From CAZICM01 sp964537685 (GTDB lineage Bacteria > Myxococcota_A > Polyangia > Polyangiales > Polyangiaceae), in contig CAZICM010000013.1 in assembly GCA_964537685.1 (NCBI GenBank), forward strand, positions 62,001 to 126,000: a DNA stretch of 64,000 nt, read 5' to 3'. Shown one piece after another: positions 52,460 to 62,546 of this stretch (position 1 is its first letter; each line of letters begins with the position of its first letter). The translations under genes were made by a program, and so were the position numbers. The notes below the pieces were generated by a model. The model was not told the DNA's origin and searched no databases. It saw only the letters and a list, made by a program, of their open reading frames with translations.

Positions 52460-55400
52460 TTGAGTGTCCCTCGCGTAGTCTCTCGCGTGGTGCTCCCCGA
52501 ATTCGAGCCCTCCGATCGCTTCACCCTGGAAACCCGCATCGGAAGCGGCGGAATGGGAGATATTTATAAAGGCGTCGACCAGGAAACAGGTCAGGCGATC
52601 GCCATCAAGATCCTGAGGCAAAGCCCGAGTCCTCAGGAGCGGGTCCGGTTCGCGCGCGAAATCGCGATTTTGGCCGATCTGCGGCACCCCAACATCGTGC
52701 AGTACATCGGTCACGGTACTTGGCGCGATGGCCGTCTCTTTTTCGCCATGGAGTGGCTCGACGGCGAAGACTTAAGCCAGCGTCAGCGGAGAGCGCCCTT
52801 GGGAATGCGCGATGCTGTGGAAGTCGTGCGCCGCTCCTCGGCGGCTATGGCAGCCGTTCATGCGCGCGGCGTTATTCACCGCGATCTGAAGCTCTCGAAT
52901 ATCTTTCTGCTTCGCAATAAAGGCACAGCCGTAAAGCTGATCGACTTCGGTGTCGTAAAACCGCCCGTGCCCGATGAGTATCCGACTCCGCGCGGCACAA
53001 TTATCGGCACGCCTCACTTCATGGCTCCCGAACAAGCCCGCGGTGAAGTCATCGACACACGGGCGGACGTGTACAGCCTGGGCTCTGTGCTGTTTCGGCT
53101 CGTTACGGGCCGAAATGTCTTCGAGACCGAACATGTTATCGCGCTGCTGGGACGGCTCGTGCTCGAAGACCCTCCGACGCCTCACAGCATCCGTTTCGAT
53201 GTCCCCGAGCCGCTTAGCCAAGTCATTCATCGCGCCATCGCCCGGAACAAGGACGATCGTTTTCCCGACGGCGGCGAATTCGCGCGCGCCCTGGCCCGCG
53301 TGGGCACGCTCAATAACGATCCTCCGGCAACGGATCGATCGGCATCGGCAATCCGCAAGACATCGCCCGATACGCCGCCTCCTATCACGCTGACTGAATC
53401 GGCGTTCGAGCAGCCATCTTCTCGCCCAGGAACCAGCGAGCGCCGCGTTGTCGCGACCCTGCTCGTCGATTACGAGAATGTCGCGCTCCAAAATCATGTG
53501 GACCATATTCTCCGGGAAACACTGGGCGAAGACACCCGCGTGGAGCCTCTGGTCGATGCTCAGATGGTCGCTGTTTTAGGCGTGGAGCGATCGCGGGGCG
53601 ATGAGGCGATGAGAGCCGCACGGGCTGCCCTCACTGTCGTGCATACCTTCCGTCAGGCCCGCATTGTTGTCGCCGTGGGGCACGCAATCCGGGGCCGGGC
53701 AAACCTCGCGGGCGAAGCTCTGGAGCGCGCAGCCCGCCAGCTCGAACTCGCTTCTCCAGGCGCTGTGCGTACCGACACGCACGCGGCGACGGCACTGGAA
53801 GGCCGTTTTATCGTCCAGCCCGATCGCGAAGGCGGCGTGCTGCTCCGTGAAGACGCGGGCGGATTCGTTGCGCGCCAGCTTCTTGGCCGGCCCACGCCGA
53901 CCGTAGGCCGCGAAAAAGAAATTGCCTTGCTGCAAGGCATCTACGCCGAACTTGTGGAGGACGGTACGCCTAGGGCAGCCCTCGTCACCGGGGCGGCCGG
54001 CATTGGCAAGAGCCGCGTGAGAAGCGAACTCACAGCCCGGCTCGAAACGTCTCAAATCCGCCCGTCTATCCTTTTGTGCCGCGGGGACCCGATGAGCCGG
54101 GGCACGAGCCTCTCCATTATGGGGCGCACATTTCGCACGCTGATCGGCATCTATGACGGCGAAGCGCCGCGCGATCAGGTCTACAAAGTGCAGCGCTATG
54201 TCGGCGCGCTCATGCCTCAAAATCTCTGGTATCTCGCGCCATTTCTGGGTGAGCTTGTCGGCGTCCCCTTCCCCGATGACAACGACGAGCCGCTGCGCGC
54301 AGCCCGCATGAATTCGCAATTGATGCAGAGCCGCATGCGCACGGCGCTGGAAGCCTATATCCGCGCCCTCACGTCTCATCAGCCGCTGATCTTCATCATC
54401 GAAGACATGCAGTGGGCCGATGACACAACCCTCGAGCTATTGGACTGGATCCTGGGATGCAATGAACTCCGGTTCGGCGTGATTAGCCTTGCGCGCCCGG
54501 AAATCGCAAGCCGCGCTCCCCAGCTTTGGGAACGCCGCAACGTCACTCGGCTCACGCTCTCGCCTCTGTCGCCTCTCGCCGCCGATCGCCTCGTCGCAGC
54601 AGCGCTTCCCAATGCCGATCCGGCCGTGCGAGCCAATATCGTCCGCCGTGCCGGTGGGAATGCTCTCTTCCTCGAGGAACTCGTGCGCTGCGCCGCAGAG
54701 GGCCGCGACGATCTTCCCCTCAATATTCAAGCCGTCGTTCAGCTCCGCCTCGACCGCATGTCGACGAGTGTTCGCCAAGTGCTCCGGGCCGCCGCTGTGT
54801 TTGGCCAATCCTTCTGGACACAGGGCATCGAGGCTCTGCTCGATCGGAAAGTCGACACCGAACTCAACGAGCTTCAGTCCACCGAGATCATCGCCAGGCA
54901 GCATGAATCCCGCATTGCGGACCAAGAAGAATGGATCTTCCGGCAAGCCCTCGTGCGCGACGCGGCTTATGCGTCCATCCTCGATGAAGATCGCTCGGAG
55001 ATGCACTCGTCGGCGGGCGCGTGGCTTGAATCCGTGGGCAATGCCGATGCGGGGCTCATTGCTCAGCATGCGGATGCGGGCGGCGATCGGCTGCGCGCAG
55101 CCACGCTCTATGCGCGGGCGACCCGCCAAGCCCTAAGCAATGGCGCTCAATTGGAGACCGCGTACGACCTCGCCAACCGGGGCCTCGCATGCAATCCCGA
55201 AGGCGGCGCCCGCGCCGAACTCCTGCTGACCAAAGCGTATTGCTGTTACTACATGGGCCGAGCCGATGAGTGTTTTCAGGTGGCCGAGGAAGCCGCCCGG
55301 TACGCGCCTCCTGGAACGGACATGTGGGGTGAGGCTCAGCGTCTCGCCGCAGCAGCGCTTATCGACATGGAACGCAGCGCGGAAGGTGATGCCCGCGCCG

Positions 55401-56395
55401 CATGGGCTCTTCATCCCGAGCTCTCGGCATCCATTTCACAGCCTCTGCGCGCGACGCTTCTCGCCGTCCGCGTGCGCAGCCTGGTGCACATGCAGCGGCC
55501 GATGGAAGCTCTGCAGCTCGCCGACTACGCAGCGGAGGCAGCGCGCGTTTCCGGTTCGCTCGATGCAACACTCCGCACGCTCGAGGCCCGCCTCTTTGCC
55601 ATCGCTCAAATCAACGATTTTTCAGAAGCCGTATCCGCTGGCACATCGCTGATTCAAACCGCAGACAGCGCGGGCGATATCGTGCTGTCCACACGCGCGC
55701 GGCTAAACACGGCATCCGTCCTCAACCACCTCGGCATGTTTGAGGACGCGCAAGCCATGCTCGAGCGCGCTCTCAACGACTCGCGCGCCCGCCGCATGCG
55801 CATTCACGAAGCCGTTGCTCTGCTCAATCTCGGCATGTCGCTCGCACGGCTTGGCCATCTCGACGATGCCATCGAATACCAGCGCCAGGCCGCCCGCATC
55901 GCCGAAGAATGCAACTCCTTCCGCATTCAGGTGTACTCGCGCATCTACGAATCGGTGTTCCTCGCCTGGCGCGGCGCCCCGGGAGATCTCGGTACAGCGC
56001 TTAACATCGCGCGCTACGTATGCGATGCGACGCGGGAACAGCCCTCGCTCTACATCGGCGCAGTCTTCATTCTCGCTCACACACAGCTCGCGCGCCGGTC
56101 CATCGATTCGGCCCTCGAGGCCGCCCGCGATGCCTATCAGCGCCTCTCCGCCGGACCCGTCGAGGAATGGGAAGAGCTTATCCGGCTGACTTTTATCGAA
56201 TCCCTTTTGTACGCGGGCGAGACCGAAGAAGCCGATGTTGCGCTGGACGCAGCGTGGAACGCGCTTATTGACCGCGCGGAAAGCATTCGCCGCCGCGATC
56301 ACCGCCAAGCGTTTTTAAACCGCATCGGCGAAGTCCGAAAGCTTATTGCCCTGGCCGATTCGCGCCTTGGCCGCCAGCTTCCAAGCTTTGGCTGA
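52460..56395 (+). CDS. Giant Ser/Thr kinase with cyclase-like, ATPase and helical-repeat parts
   Basis: The 1311-residue chain is a typical large signal-transduction ATPase of Myxococcota. The kinase (about 20-275) keeps the Gly-loop IGSGGMGDIY, the AIKIL lysine, His140-Arg141-Asp142 in VIHRDLKLSN, Asp162 in IDFGVV and the GTPHFMAPEQARG loop, so it should be active. Residues about 330-470 look like a degenerate adenylate/guanylate cyclase domain (LLVDYENVA, VVAVGHAIRGRANLAGEALERAAR). An AAA/NACHT-like ATPase follows with Walker A GAAGIGKS (Lys517) and IIEDMQWADD. Residues about 900-1300 are TPR-like helical repeats. The only starts are TTG (52460) or downstream GTGs; no ATG lies before the kinase. 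Confidence 0.9.
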   Translation: MSVPRVVSRVVLPEFEPSDRFTLETRIGSGGMGDIYKGVDQETGQAIAIKILRQSPSPQERVRFAREIAILADLRHPNIVQYIGHGTWRDGRLFFAMEWLDGEDLSQRQRRAPLGMRDAVEVVRRSSAAMAAVHARGVIHRDLKLSNIFLLRNKGTAVKLIDFGVVKPPVPDEYPTPRGTIIGTPHFMAPEQARGEVIDTRADVYSLGSVLFRLVTGRNVFETEHVIALLGRLVLEDPPTPHSIRFDVPEPLSQVIHRAIARNKDDRFPDGGEFARALARVGTLNNDPPATDRSASAIRKTSPDTPPPITLTESAFEQPSSRPGTSERRVVATLLVDYENVALQNHVDHILRETLGEDTRVEPLVDAQMVAVLGVERSRGDEAMRAARAALTVVHTFRQARIVVAVGHAIRGRANLAGEALERAARQLELASPGAVRTDTHAATALEGRFIVQPDREGGVLLREDAGGFVARQLLGRPTPTVGREKEIALLQGIYAELVEDGTPRAALVTGAAGIGKSRVRSELTARLETSQIRPSILLCRGDPMSRGTSLSIMGRTFRTLIGIYDGEAPRDQVYKVQRYVGALMPQNLWYLAPFLGELVGVPFPDDNDEPLRAARMNSQLMQSRMRTALEAYIRALTSHQPLIFIIEDMQWADDTTLELLDWILGCNELRFGVISLARPEIASRAPQLWERRNVTRLTLSPLSPLAADRLVAAALPNADPAVRANIVRRAGGNALFLEELVRCAAEGRDDLPLNIQAVVQLRLDRMSTSVRQVLRAAAVFGQSFWTQGIEALLDRKVDTELNELQSTEIIARQHESRIADQEEWIFRQALVRDAAYASILDEDRSEMHSSAGAWLESVGNADAGLIAQHADAGGDRLRAATLYARATRQALSNGAQLETAYDLANRGLACNPEGGARAELLLTKAYCCYYMGRADECFQVAEEAARYAPPGTDMWGEAQRLAAAALIDMERSAEGDARAAWALHPELSASISQPLRATLLAVRVRSLVHMQRPMEALQLADYAAEAARVSGSLDATLRTLEARLFAIAQINDFSEAVSAGTSLIQTADSAGDIVLSTRARLNTASVLNHLGMFEDAQAMLERALNDSRARRMRIHEAVALLNLGMSLARLGHLDDAIEYQRQAARIAEECNSFRIQVYSRIYESVFLAWRGAPGDLGTALNIARYVCDATREQPSLYIGAVFILAHTQLARRSIDSALEAARDAYQRLSAGPVEEWEELIRLTFIESLLYAGETEEADVALDAAWNALIDRAESIRRRDHRQAFLNRIGEVRKLIALADSRLGRQLPSFG

Positions 56396-56529
56396 AGAAA
56401 AAATGTATGAGCGCCGTGAAGCCTATCGGCACTACATCCGTCTGAATCGGCCGGACACCGAAGCCATGGCAACCCCAAAACCTCGATGTTCTTGACCCCT
56501 ACACACCCGATAGCTATTGGCCATTGACC

Positions 56530-57252
56530 ATGCGACTTGCGAGCAACACGGACATGACAACCAAATCCCATACGACCCGCTTTCTTCATCGAATTCTCGG
56601 CACAGCCATCATCGGCCTCGCAGTGGGCACAGCCATCATCGCATCTCCCGCCGATGCCCGGGCAGAAGGCCCCTCGAAGATCGCGGTTGTCGACGTGCGG
56701 CGCGCGGTCGCGGAAACCGAAGAAGGACTGCGCGTTCAAGCCAACCTTAAAAAACTCTTCGACAGCCGCCAGACCGAACTCGACGCCAAACAGCAAGCCC
56801 TCGCGCGGGAAAAAGAAGATCTCGATCGCGAAGCTCAATCCGGAAAGAGCAACAAGGAAACCCTTCAGCGCAAATTCGAAGCGCTTCAGAAGCGCGCATT
56901 GGAGCTGCAGGCGCTCTCGGTGGACTACCAGCGTGAAATGCAGCGCAAAGAAAGCGAAATGACGACGCCGATTCTTCAAAAAATCTTGGGCGTTATCCGG
57001 CGCATCGCCTCCCAGGATGGCTACGAAATGATCCTTGAAAAGTCGGCCGTGCCTTATTTCCGGGGCGATCTCGAAATTACCGATCGCGCGATTCAGATGT
57101 ACAACAGCGGCCAGAGCACCGAAGCGCCGCCCGCCCCTGGCAAAGATCCATCGAAAAAACCGCCGGCGGCCCCCACGGCTCCGCCCGCGTCGAAGCCCGC
57201 CACCCCGCCCGCCAAACCCGCGCCCACACCCACCGACGCGAAAAAGAAATAA
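56530..57252 (+). CDS. OmpH/Skp-family periplasmic chaperone-like protein
   Basis: The signal (ILGTAIIGLAVGTAIIASPA, cut near ARA) precedes the Skp/OmpH core: AEGPSKIAVVDVRRAVAET, then long charged coiled-coil helices (LKKLFDSRQTELDAKQQALA, EKEDLDREAQSG) and GYEMILEKSAVPYFRGDLEI at the end of the OmpH domain. A Pro/Ala/Lys-rich tail of about 45 residues follows, which E. coli Skp lacks. It is likely a periplasmic holdase for outer-membrane proteins. Start at 56530 (or 56554, which also leaves an adequate signal). Confidence 0.88.
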   Translation: MRLASNTDMTTKSHTTRFLHRILGTAIIGLAVGTAIIASPADARAEGPSKIAVVDVRRAVAETEEGLRVQANLKKLFDSRQTELDAKQQALAREKEDLDREAQSGKSNKETLQRKFEALQKRALELQALSVDYQREMQRKESEMTTPILQKILGVIRRIASQDGYEMILEKSAVPYFRGDLEITDRAIQMYNSGQSTEAPPAPGKDPSKKPPAAPTAPPASKPATPPAKPAPTPTDAKKK

Positions 57253-57349
57253 GGCCAAAGCCCAATCTGCTTTGCGCCTTTAGACGTGCCGGAAAATCCC
57301 AATCGGACGTCGAATCCTCCAACAAAAATCAACACAATCGCCCGCGCGC

Positions 57350-57769
57350 ATGAAGAAAGCCCGCCGGTGGATCAGCCTCCATATTTTCATCGCCGGCCTC
57401 GTGCTCTTCATGCACGGCAACCGGCTCATTGAAATCCTCCTGGTTCCTCATTTTTTGTGCGCCCACGGCGAATTCGCGCACGAGGAACAGACCGCGCAGA
57501 ACCGCGAACCCAAACCCGAAACATCTCAAGCGCAAGGCGAAGAGCATCCCAGCGCCACACCCGCGCCCCCCAGCGAAAGCTCCCATCACCACTGCGACGC
57601 CTGGATCTTCCATCACTTCCAGCAGGATATTCCCCACTGCGTCGCCGAACCCAAGCTCCTCGCTCTCTCCGACTATCTTCTTAAAGCAGAGATCCCCGCA
57701 TACAATCCTATCGAATTGCTTATTTTAGCTCCAAAGGCATCGCCTCCCTTCCTCCGTCAATACAATTAA
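57350..57769 (+). CDS. Small membrane/secreted His-rich protein, 139 aa
   Basis: One N-terminal hydrophobic helix (WISLHIFIAGLVLFM) precedes an extracytoplasmic domain. This domain holds a Glu/Pro-rich linker, a cysteine and a His cluster (SSHHHCDAWIFHHFQQDIPHC) that could bind metal or haem. I recognise no family. It lies 97 bp after the Skp-like gene on the same strand. Confidence 0.65.
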   Translation: MKKARRWISLHIFIAGLVLFMHGNRLIEILLVPHFLCAHGEFAHEEQTAQNREPKPETSQAQGEEHPSATPAPPSESSHHHCDAWIFHHFQQDIPHCVAEPKLLALSDYLLKAEIPAYNPIELLILAPKASPPFLRQYN

Positions 57770-57890
57770 ACCAATATCACAAACAATCGATTCATTGGAA
57801 TGGATATACTGCATCGGCATGGATATCCATTCGGTGATTCTATTTGTTTGATCGTTTTTTACATTGATTAAATTGACGAGGAATACGATC

Positions 57891-58808
57891 ATGTTTAAGA
57901 ATCCATTTGTTGTGACCGCAGTTCGGACCGCATTTTTCATGGGAATCACCGGGTTATGCGCGGCATGCTCGGATGAAGCAGGCACGGGAACCGTTCAGAT
58001 TTTTGTGGAACCCGAGGACACCATTCCTGAAGGATTGGTGCCTGGCACAGGCGAAGAAAATATTCAGGACGGATGGGCCGTTATCTACGATCGATTTCTG
58101 ATCACCATTGGCAATATGCGGGCGTCCCGTTCGGATTCAGCGGAAACATTAAATGTTCCCGATATTTACGTACTCGACTTAAAAAATGCGCCCGCGGGAG
58201 GATATGTGCTTGCCGAGCTCGACAATGTGAGCGCCGCGCGCTGGGATCGCTTTGGATTCGATTTGCCCAACGCTAAGTCAGGCGTAAAAACCCTGGCCCC
58301 CACCAGCGACGCGGACGTAATGATGATGGTGGCGAACAATTATTCCTTATTTATCGAGGGCTCGATCACCAGATGCATGGCCGGAGAGATGTGCGATCCA
58401 ACGACGGAAGTGCGTTTTTCCTGGGGACTGTCTGCGGGAACTTCATTCGATGATTGCGCGACGGAAGATGGGTTCACAGGATTCGCCGTGCCAACAGGCG
58501 GTTCGGTTCAAGTAAAACCCACCATTCACGGCGATCATTGGTTTTTTAATAATATTACGTCGGGCGTCGAGCTGACCAAGCGCAAGGCTCAGTATATCGC
58601 GAATTGCGATATCGATAAAAATGGGGAGACAACGCTGGATGAACTCAAACAATCCAAGGCCGCCGATGTGTTCGATGCGGATTACAATCTCACAGGAGCG
58701 CTCGGTAATCCGATAGAAACAGCATTTGATTATGTGCTCGCGCAGGCCAGAACGCTTGGCGACTTTCAAGGGGACGGCGAGTGTCCAACCCGATCGATTT
58801 TACCTTAA
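57891..58808 (+). CDS. Lipoprotein with EF-hand loop, 305 aa
   Basis: The ATG at 57891 follows GAGGAA. The signal TAFFMGITGLCAAC ends at a lipobox Cys. A beta-rich domain (VQIFVEPEDTIPEG, WAVIYDRFLITIGNM, YVLDLKNAPAGGYVLAELD) covers most of the protein, and near the C-terminus DIDKNGETTLDE forms a canonical EF-hand loop with D1, D3, N5 and E12. Similar surface lipoproteins with calcium loops are frequent in Myxococcota. Function unknown. Convergent with the amidase gene. Confidence 0.78.
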   Translation: MFKNPFVVTAVRTAFFMGITGLCAACSDEAGTGTVQIFVEPEDTIPEGLVPGTGEENIQDGWAVIYDRFLITIGNMRASRSDSAETLNVPDIYVLDLKNAPAGGYVLAELDNVSAARWDRFGFDLPNAKSGVKTLAPTSDADVMMMVANNYSLFIEGSITRCMAGEMCDPTTEVRFSWGLSAGTSFDDCATEDGFTGFAVPTGGSVQVKPTIHGDHWFFNNITSGVELTKRKAQYIANCDIDKNGETTLDELKQSKAADVFDADYNLTGALGNPIETAFDYVLAQARTLGDFQGDGECPTRSILP

Positions 58809-58828
58809 CTATGATGATAATATCGAAG

Positions 58829-59596
58829 CTACCAAAATAAAAGCGCGAGCGCGGACCACATTTCCCGGTCAACAACATCCCCAGCCTTCATTTTAGCCTT
58901 CTCCCTGAATGCCCGGACCGCCTTAACCGTGCTCTCATCGAAGGTATCGTCCACCGTTACAGCAAAACCAAGCCTCATCAATTGCCGCCGAATCCATCGG
59001 GGCGCGGTCCCCCTGCACGCCAGCGTTTGCTTCTGATCCACGCCCGGAAATGGCGTGAGCCATTCGCTCATTTCTTTTTTCACCTGCGCCCGAAAATCAT
59101 TCATATCAAATGAAGGATCTATCTTTCGGCTCGGCGCCCATTCTTTGTGCCCGATCGCATTGAGGCTCGGCGCGCCCAGTTGTTTAAGAATCGCCGCGAC
59201 ACCCTTCGCATAAGACTGCATTTGCGCTTCAGGCCACGGCTCACCCACGCCGTTATTGGCGGCTTCAATGCCAAGCGTATTCGAATTACCCGAGGTCAAA
59301 CCATTATAATATCCGCTGCCCGCGTGATTCGCCTTGCCCGAGGCCACCACATGCCACACGCCATTCCGATTTAAATACCACTGCGCAAGCGGCCCAGGCA
59401 GCGGCTTCTTGCCCGAGCGCCCATGAATAATCACCGATGGATGATCGGGGATTTGTCCGGCCGCACTCGCATCGTGATGAAGAATGATGGCCAAGGGCGT
59501 CCGGGTAAATTCCCTGCCCCGCGCCGCCCATCCGTCTTCTTCGACAACGCTGAGCTTCGCATCCCTCAGGACTTGAGCTGCCCAATCAATGCGCAT
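58829..59596 (-). CDS. N-acetylmuramoyl-L-alanine amidase with peptidoglycan-binding tail
   Basis: An Amidase_2/PGRP-type domain fills residues 1-170. The zinc ligands are visible in ILHHDASAAGQ, GKANHAGSG and IGHKEWAPSRKIDPSF. A C-terminal PG_binding_1 domain (PRWIRRQLMRLGFAVTVDD, STVKAVRAFREKA) follows. It cuts the bond between muramic acid and the stem peptide. There is no signal peptide, and the gene is divergent from vgrG with 161 bp between them, so it is either a T6SS-delivered effector or a phage-like lysin rather than a normal cell-wall enzyme. GGAGGAG precedes the ATG. No immunity gene adjoins it. Confidence 0.88.
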   Translation of the reverse strand: MRIDWAAQVLRDAKLSVVEEDGWAARGREFTRTPLAIILHHDASAAGQIPDHPSVIIHGRSGKKPLPGPLAQWYLNRNGVWHVVASGKANHAGSGYYNGLTSGNSNTLGIEAANNGVGEPWPEAQMQSYAKGVAAILKQLGAPSLNAIGHKEWAPSRKIDPSFDMNDFRAQVKKEMSEWLTPFPGVDQKQTLACRGTAPRWIRRQLMRLGFAVTVDDTFDESTVKAVRAFREKAKMKAGDVVDREMWSALALLFW

Positions 59597-59757
59597 GTCT
59601 CCTCCGATGTGTGCCGCACGCTGACAAGGCCATCAAAGGCAACTGTTGAATGCAAGCTCTTTTTGCTTTAACAATGTTTCCGAGCCCTTTAGAGTGGGCA
59701 CCGCCCATGAAGACGGCGGCGGCCGCCGGTGCTTGACCCAGTCCGAGGAGAACAATC

Positions 59758-62523
59758 ATGGCAGCCCGATTGCTATCGCTAAAGGTCGCCTCCAATGACG
59801 ATCTCGACGTTCGGCAGTTCTCGATTGAAGAGCGCATTTCATCGCTGTTTACCGTGTCGCTCGTCGCTGTCAGCCGCAACGACAATATTGAATTCGATGC
59901 CGTGGTCGGGCAAAAGGCTTCCCTTGAGATCCACCATGGCAAGGGCGTCCGCACCTTCCGGGGTATCGTCAATCATCTCGAGCATATCGCCGTTTCGGGC
60001 TCTCAGGATGGGCTTTCAACTTACCAGCTCTCTATCGTGCCGGAACTTTGGCTGAGCACGCAGCGTAAAAATCACCGCATGTTTCAGCAGATTTCGGAGC
60101 CCGATATCGTGCTTCAAATGCTGAAGGAAGACTGGTCTATCGAGCCCGAGCTCAAGCTGAGCGGCCAATACAAAAAGCGCAAATACCGCGTGCAATACGC
60201 CGAAAGCGACTACGCCTTCATGCGGCGGATGATGGAGGACGCGGGCATTTCTTTTTACTTCGAAGACAAAGACGGGGAAACCAAGCTCGTGTTGTCGGAT
60301 GCCCCGCATTTAAACGAGATGCGCGCGCCCATCCGCTTCCGCGACAATCCCGATGAAAGCGCAGGCGACTTTGTCATGGATGTGCGCATGGCGCAGGATG
60401 TACGCCCGGGCAAATACACCATGCGCGATCATGATTACAGGCTTCCCCCAAGCTATAAGCTCGCCAAAACAGCATCAAAACAGAATGTGCCGGTGGAGGA
60501 AAAACTCGAACGTTTTCAATACACACCCGGAGCATTTTTATTTGAATCCGACAAGGGTGAAGCCACACCCGTTGCAGATGACCGCGGTAAAAGCCGAACG
60601 GACGAGCGGGAAGGCGAGACGCTGGCGCAAAAGCGGCTGGAAGCCAAGCGCGGCGCCGGAAAGCGTATGAGTTTCGAGACCAATGCGCATGATATTTATC
60701 CGGGCATGGTCGTGAACTTTATGGATCATCCCCGAAAGGATTTGGGGAAAGGAAAAGGCTGGCTGGTGGTTGGGGCGCAATGGGGAGGCACTCCTTCCGG
60801 GCGCTGGATGCATGCATGCGAAGCGCAGAGCGTGGAAACTCCCTACCGAACGCCGCTTTCGACGCCCAGGCCCAAGGTCAACGGCGTGGAAAGCGCGACT
60901 GTTGTTGGACCCGCCGGGGAAGAGATTCATTGCGATGAGTTTGGGCGCGTAAGGGTGCATTTTCATTGGGATCGCGAGAGCAAGATGGATGAGAAAAGCT
61001 CTTGCTGGATTCATGTGAATCAACCTTGGGGCGGCTCGGGATTCGGAGGCATGAATCTGCCGCGGGTAGGTCAAGAAGTGCTGGTCGATTTTCTGGGAGG
61101 CGATCCCGATCGTCCGGTGATTGTGGGCCGCATATTTACAAATCTCCAAAAAGTGCCCTACAAACTGCCTGAAAATAAGACGCAGAGCGGATGGAAGAGC
61201 AATTCATACCCTGGAGGCGGGGGCTTTAATGAGATGCGTTTTGAGGACGCCAAGGGTAAAGAACAGGTCTATATGCAGGCGGAAAAAGACCTGAAAAAGC
61301 TCGTTAAAAACAATGAATCCGTCACCATCGGCAACAATAGAACGAAATTGGTGGGTGCAAACGATAGTCTTACCGTTGGACAGAACCAGAAAGTATCCAT
61401 CGGCGTAAATCGGGCCACCAGTGTTGGCATGATCGACTCCACCACGGTAGGCGAGACCCATGTTATCTCCATCGTGCCCCCAGGCGAAGGAGGCGGCGGA
61501 GAAAATACCACCATCATGGCCAAAGACGGTTTGCTGGTGCTCGATACCGCAATGGGCGCCACCATTACCCTGTCCAAGGACAAAATCATCATCAACGCCA
61601 AGACCGTTGAAGTCACGGGCGGCGAAAAGATTAAGCTGGATGCCCCAACGGTGGAAGTCTCGGGCAAGGAAATCACGGTAGCCGCCACCAGCAAGCTAAA
61701 ACTCAGCGGCAAGGGTTCGGCCGAGCTTACCTCCAAGGGCACCAATACCGTCACCGGTACGCCTGTACAGCTTAACGGTCCCGGCCTATTCGCTGGAAGA
61801 GTTACGGAGCTTGCCCCAGCTACCATCACAACGGGAGCGGCGCTTGTGCTTGTCGGCGGCTCTTCCTTCCCCTTCCCGGTCGTGAAACAGCCGGATGGAT
61901 CGCTGAAGATTGGCGACCATATCACGCTGATGCCCGGAGAAGGCCGCTTCGAGAACTTCCAAGAGAAAACGCTGCGGGATCTGGGTATTATGTCGTCCAC
62001 TCCATCGGGAATGGAGCGGCTTAACAATATTCAGAACAATCCCGCGGGGCACGATATCACCATTCGCGAATACACGGCCGATGAAGCCGCAGAATACGGC
62101 AACAATAATTCGCTCGCCTATGGCTACGGGGGCAGCGGCTTGACCTACGATGCCGACGGAAATCCAGTACCCGGGCCGGGAAGCGACTCCATCGTTTCCT
62201 ACAATCCCGATATTGTCTTAGGTCCCAATGGTCAACCCGAACCGGCCGATGCCATCTTGTTCCACGAAATGGGGCATGCTGAACACAATGCCTATGGCGT
62301 CGCGCGCGGAGGCGAGGACATGGGGGATGGCTGGCATAACCGGGAGGAATGGCAGAACATCGAAGGCAATGTCAATGAGCCTGGCCATAGTGATATTGAA
62401 ATTCCAGGCGTGCCCCGCAGTCCGAGTGAAAACGAATACCTGGGAGATAGAGATTATCCATATATCCGCACAGATCATGGGAGCGGCTACAGCTATCCTG
62501 ATGGATCTCCGATTAACCCCTAG
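59758..62523 (+). CDS. vgrG: VgrG (T6SS tip) with C-terminal M91-like metalloprotease
   Basis: The N-terminal ~600 residues are TssI/VgrG: a gp27-like start (VRQFSIEERISSLFTVSL), then the gp5-like OB fold (GEEIHCDEFGRVRVHFHWD, GGSGFGGMNLPRVGQEVLVD, DRPVIVGRIFTN) and the repeated-strand needle with Gly-rich DUF2345-like phrases. From about 770 an extra domain follows, with H836-E-M-G-H840 in LFHEMGHAEHNAYG, an HExxH zinc site of the NleD/M91 form (HExxHAxxxxxG). It is thus an evolved VgrG carrying its own protease, likely injected into rival cells. An RBS (GAGGAGAAC) precedes the ATG. Two further genes follow. Confidence 0.93.
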   Translation: MAARLLSLKVASNDDLDVRQFSIEERISSLFTVSLVAVSRNDNIEFDAVVGQKASLEIHHGKGVRTFRGIVNHLEHIAVSGSQDGLSTYQLSIVPELWLSTQRKNHRMFQQISEPDIVLQMLKEDWSIEPELKLSGQYKKRKYRVQYAESDYAFMRRMMEDAGISFYFEDKDGETKLVLSDAPHLNEMRAPIRFRDNPDESAGDFVMDVRMAQDVRPGKYTMRDHDYRLPPSYKLAKTASKQNVPVEEKLERFQYTPGAFLFESDKGEATPVADDRGKSRTDEREGETLAQKRLEAKRGAGKRMSFETNAHDIYPGMVVNFMDHPRKDLGKGKGWLVVGAQWGGTPSGRWMHACEAQSVETPYRTPLSTPRPKVNGVESATVVGPAGEEIHCDEFGRVRVHFHWDRESKMDEKSSCWIHVNQPWGGSGFGGMNLPRVGQEVLVDFLGGDPDRPVIVGRIFTNLQKVPYKLPENKTQSGWKSNSYPGGGGFNEMRFEDAKGKEQVYMQAEKDLKKLVKNNESVTIGNNRTKLVGANDSLTVGQNQKVSIGVNRATSVGMIDSTTVGETHVISIVPPGEGGGGENTTIMAKDGLLVLDTAMGATITLSKDKIIINAKTVEVTGGEKIKLDAPTVEVSGKEITVAATSKLKLSGKGSAELTSKGTNTVTGTPVQLNGPGLFAGRVTELAPATITTGAALVLVGGSSFPFPVVKQPDGSLKIGDHITLMPGEGRFENFQEKTLRDLGIMSSTPSGMERLNNIQNNPAGHDITIREYTADEAAEYGNNNSLAYGYGGSGLTYDADGNPVPGPGSDSIVSYNPDIVLGPNGQPEPADAILFHEMGHAEHNAYGVARGGEDMGDGWHNREEWQNIEGNVNEPGHSDIEIPGVPRSPSENEYLGDRDYPYIRTDHGSGYSYPDGSPINP

Positions 62524-62546
62524 GCACACGCTTCGAGGCAAGAGAC

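Noticed and set aside
56404..56496. Small ORF of about 30 codons after the giant kinase gene
   Set aside because: It reads MYERREAYRHYIRLNRP and looks somewhat coding-like, but is too short and unsupported; it may be a remnant or an alternative C-terminal frame of the kinase.
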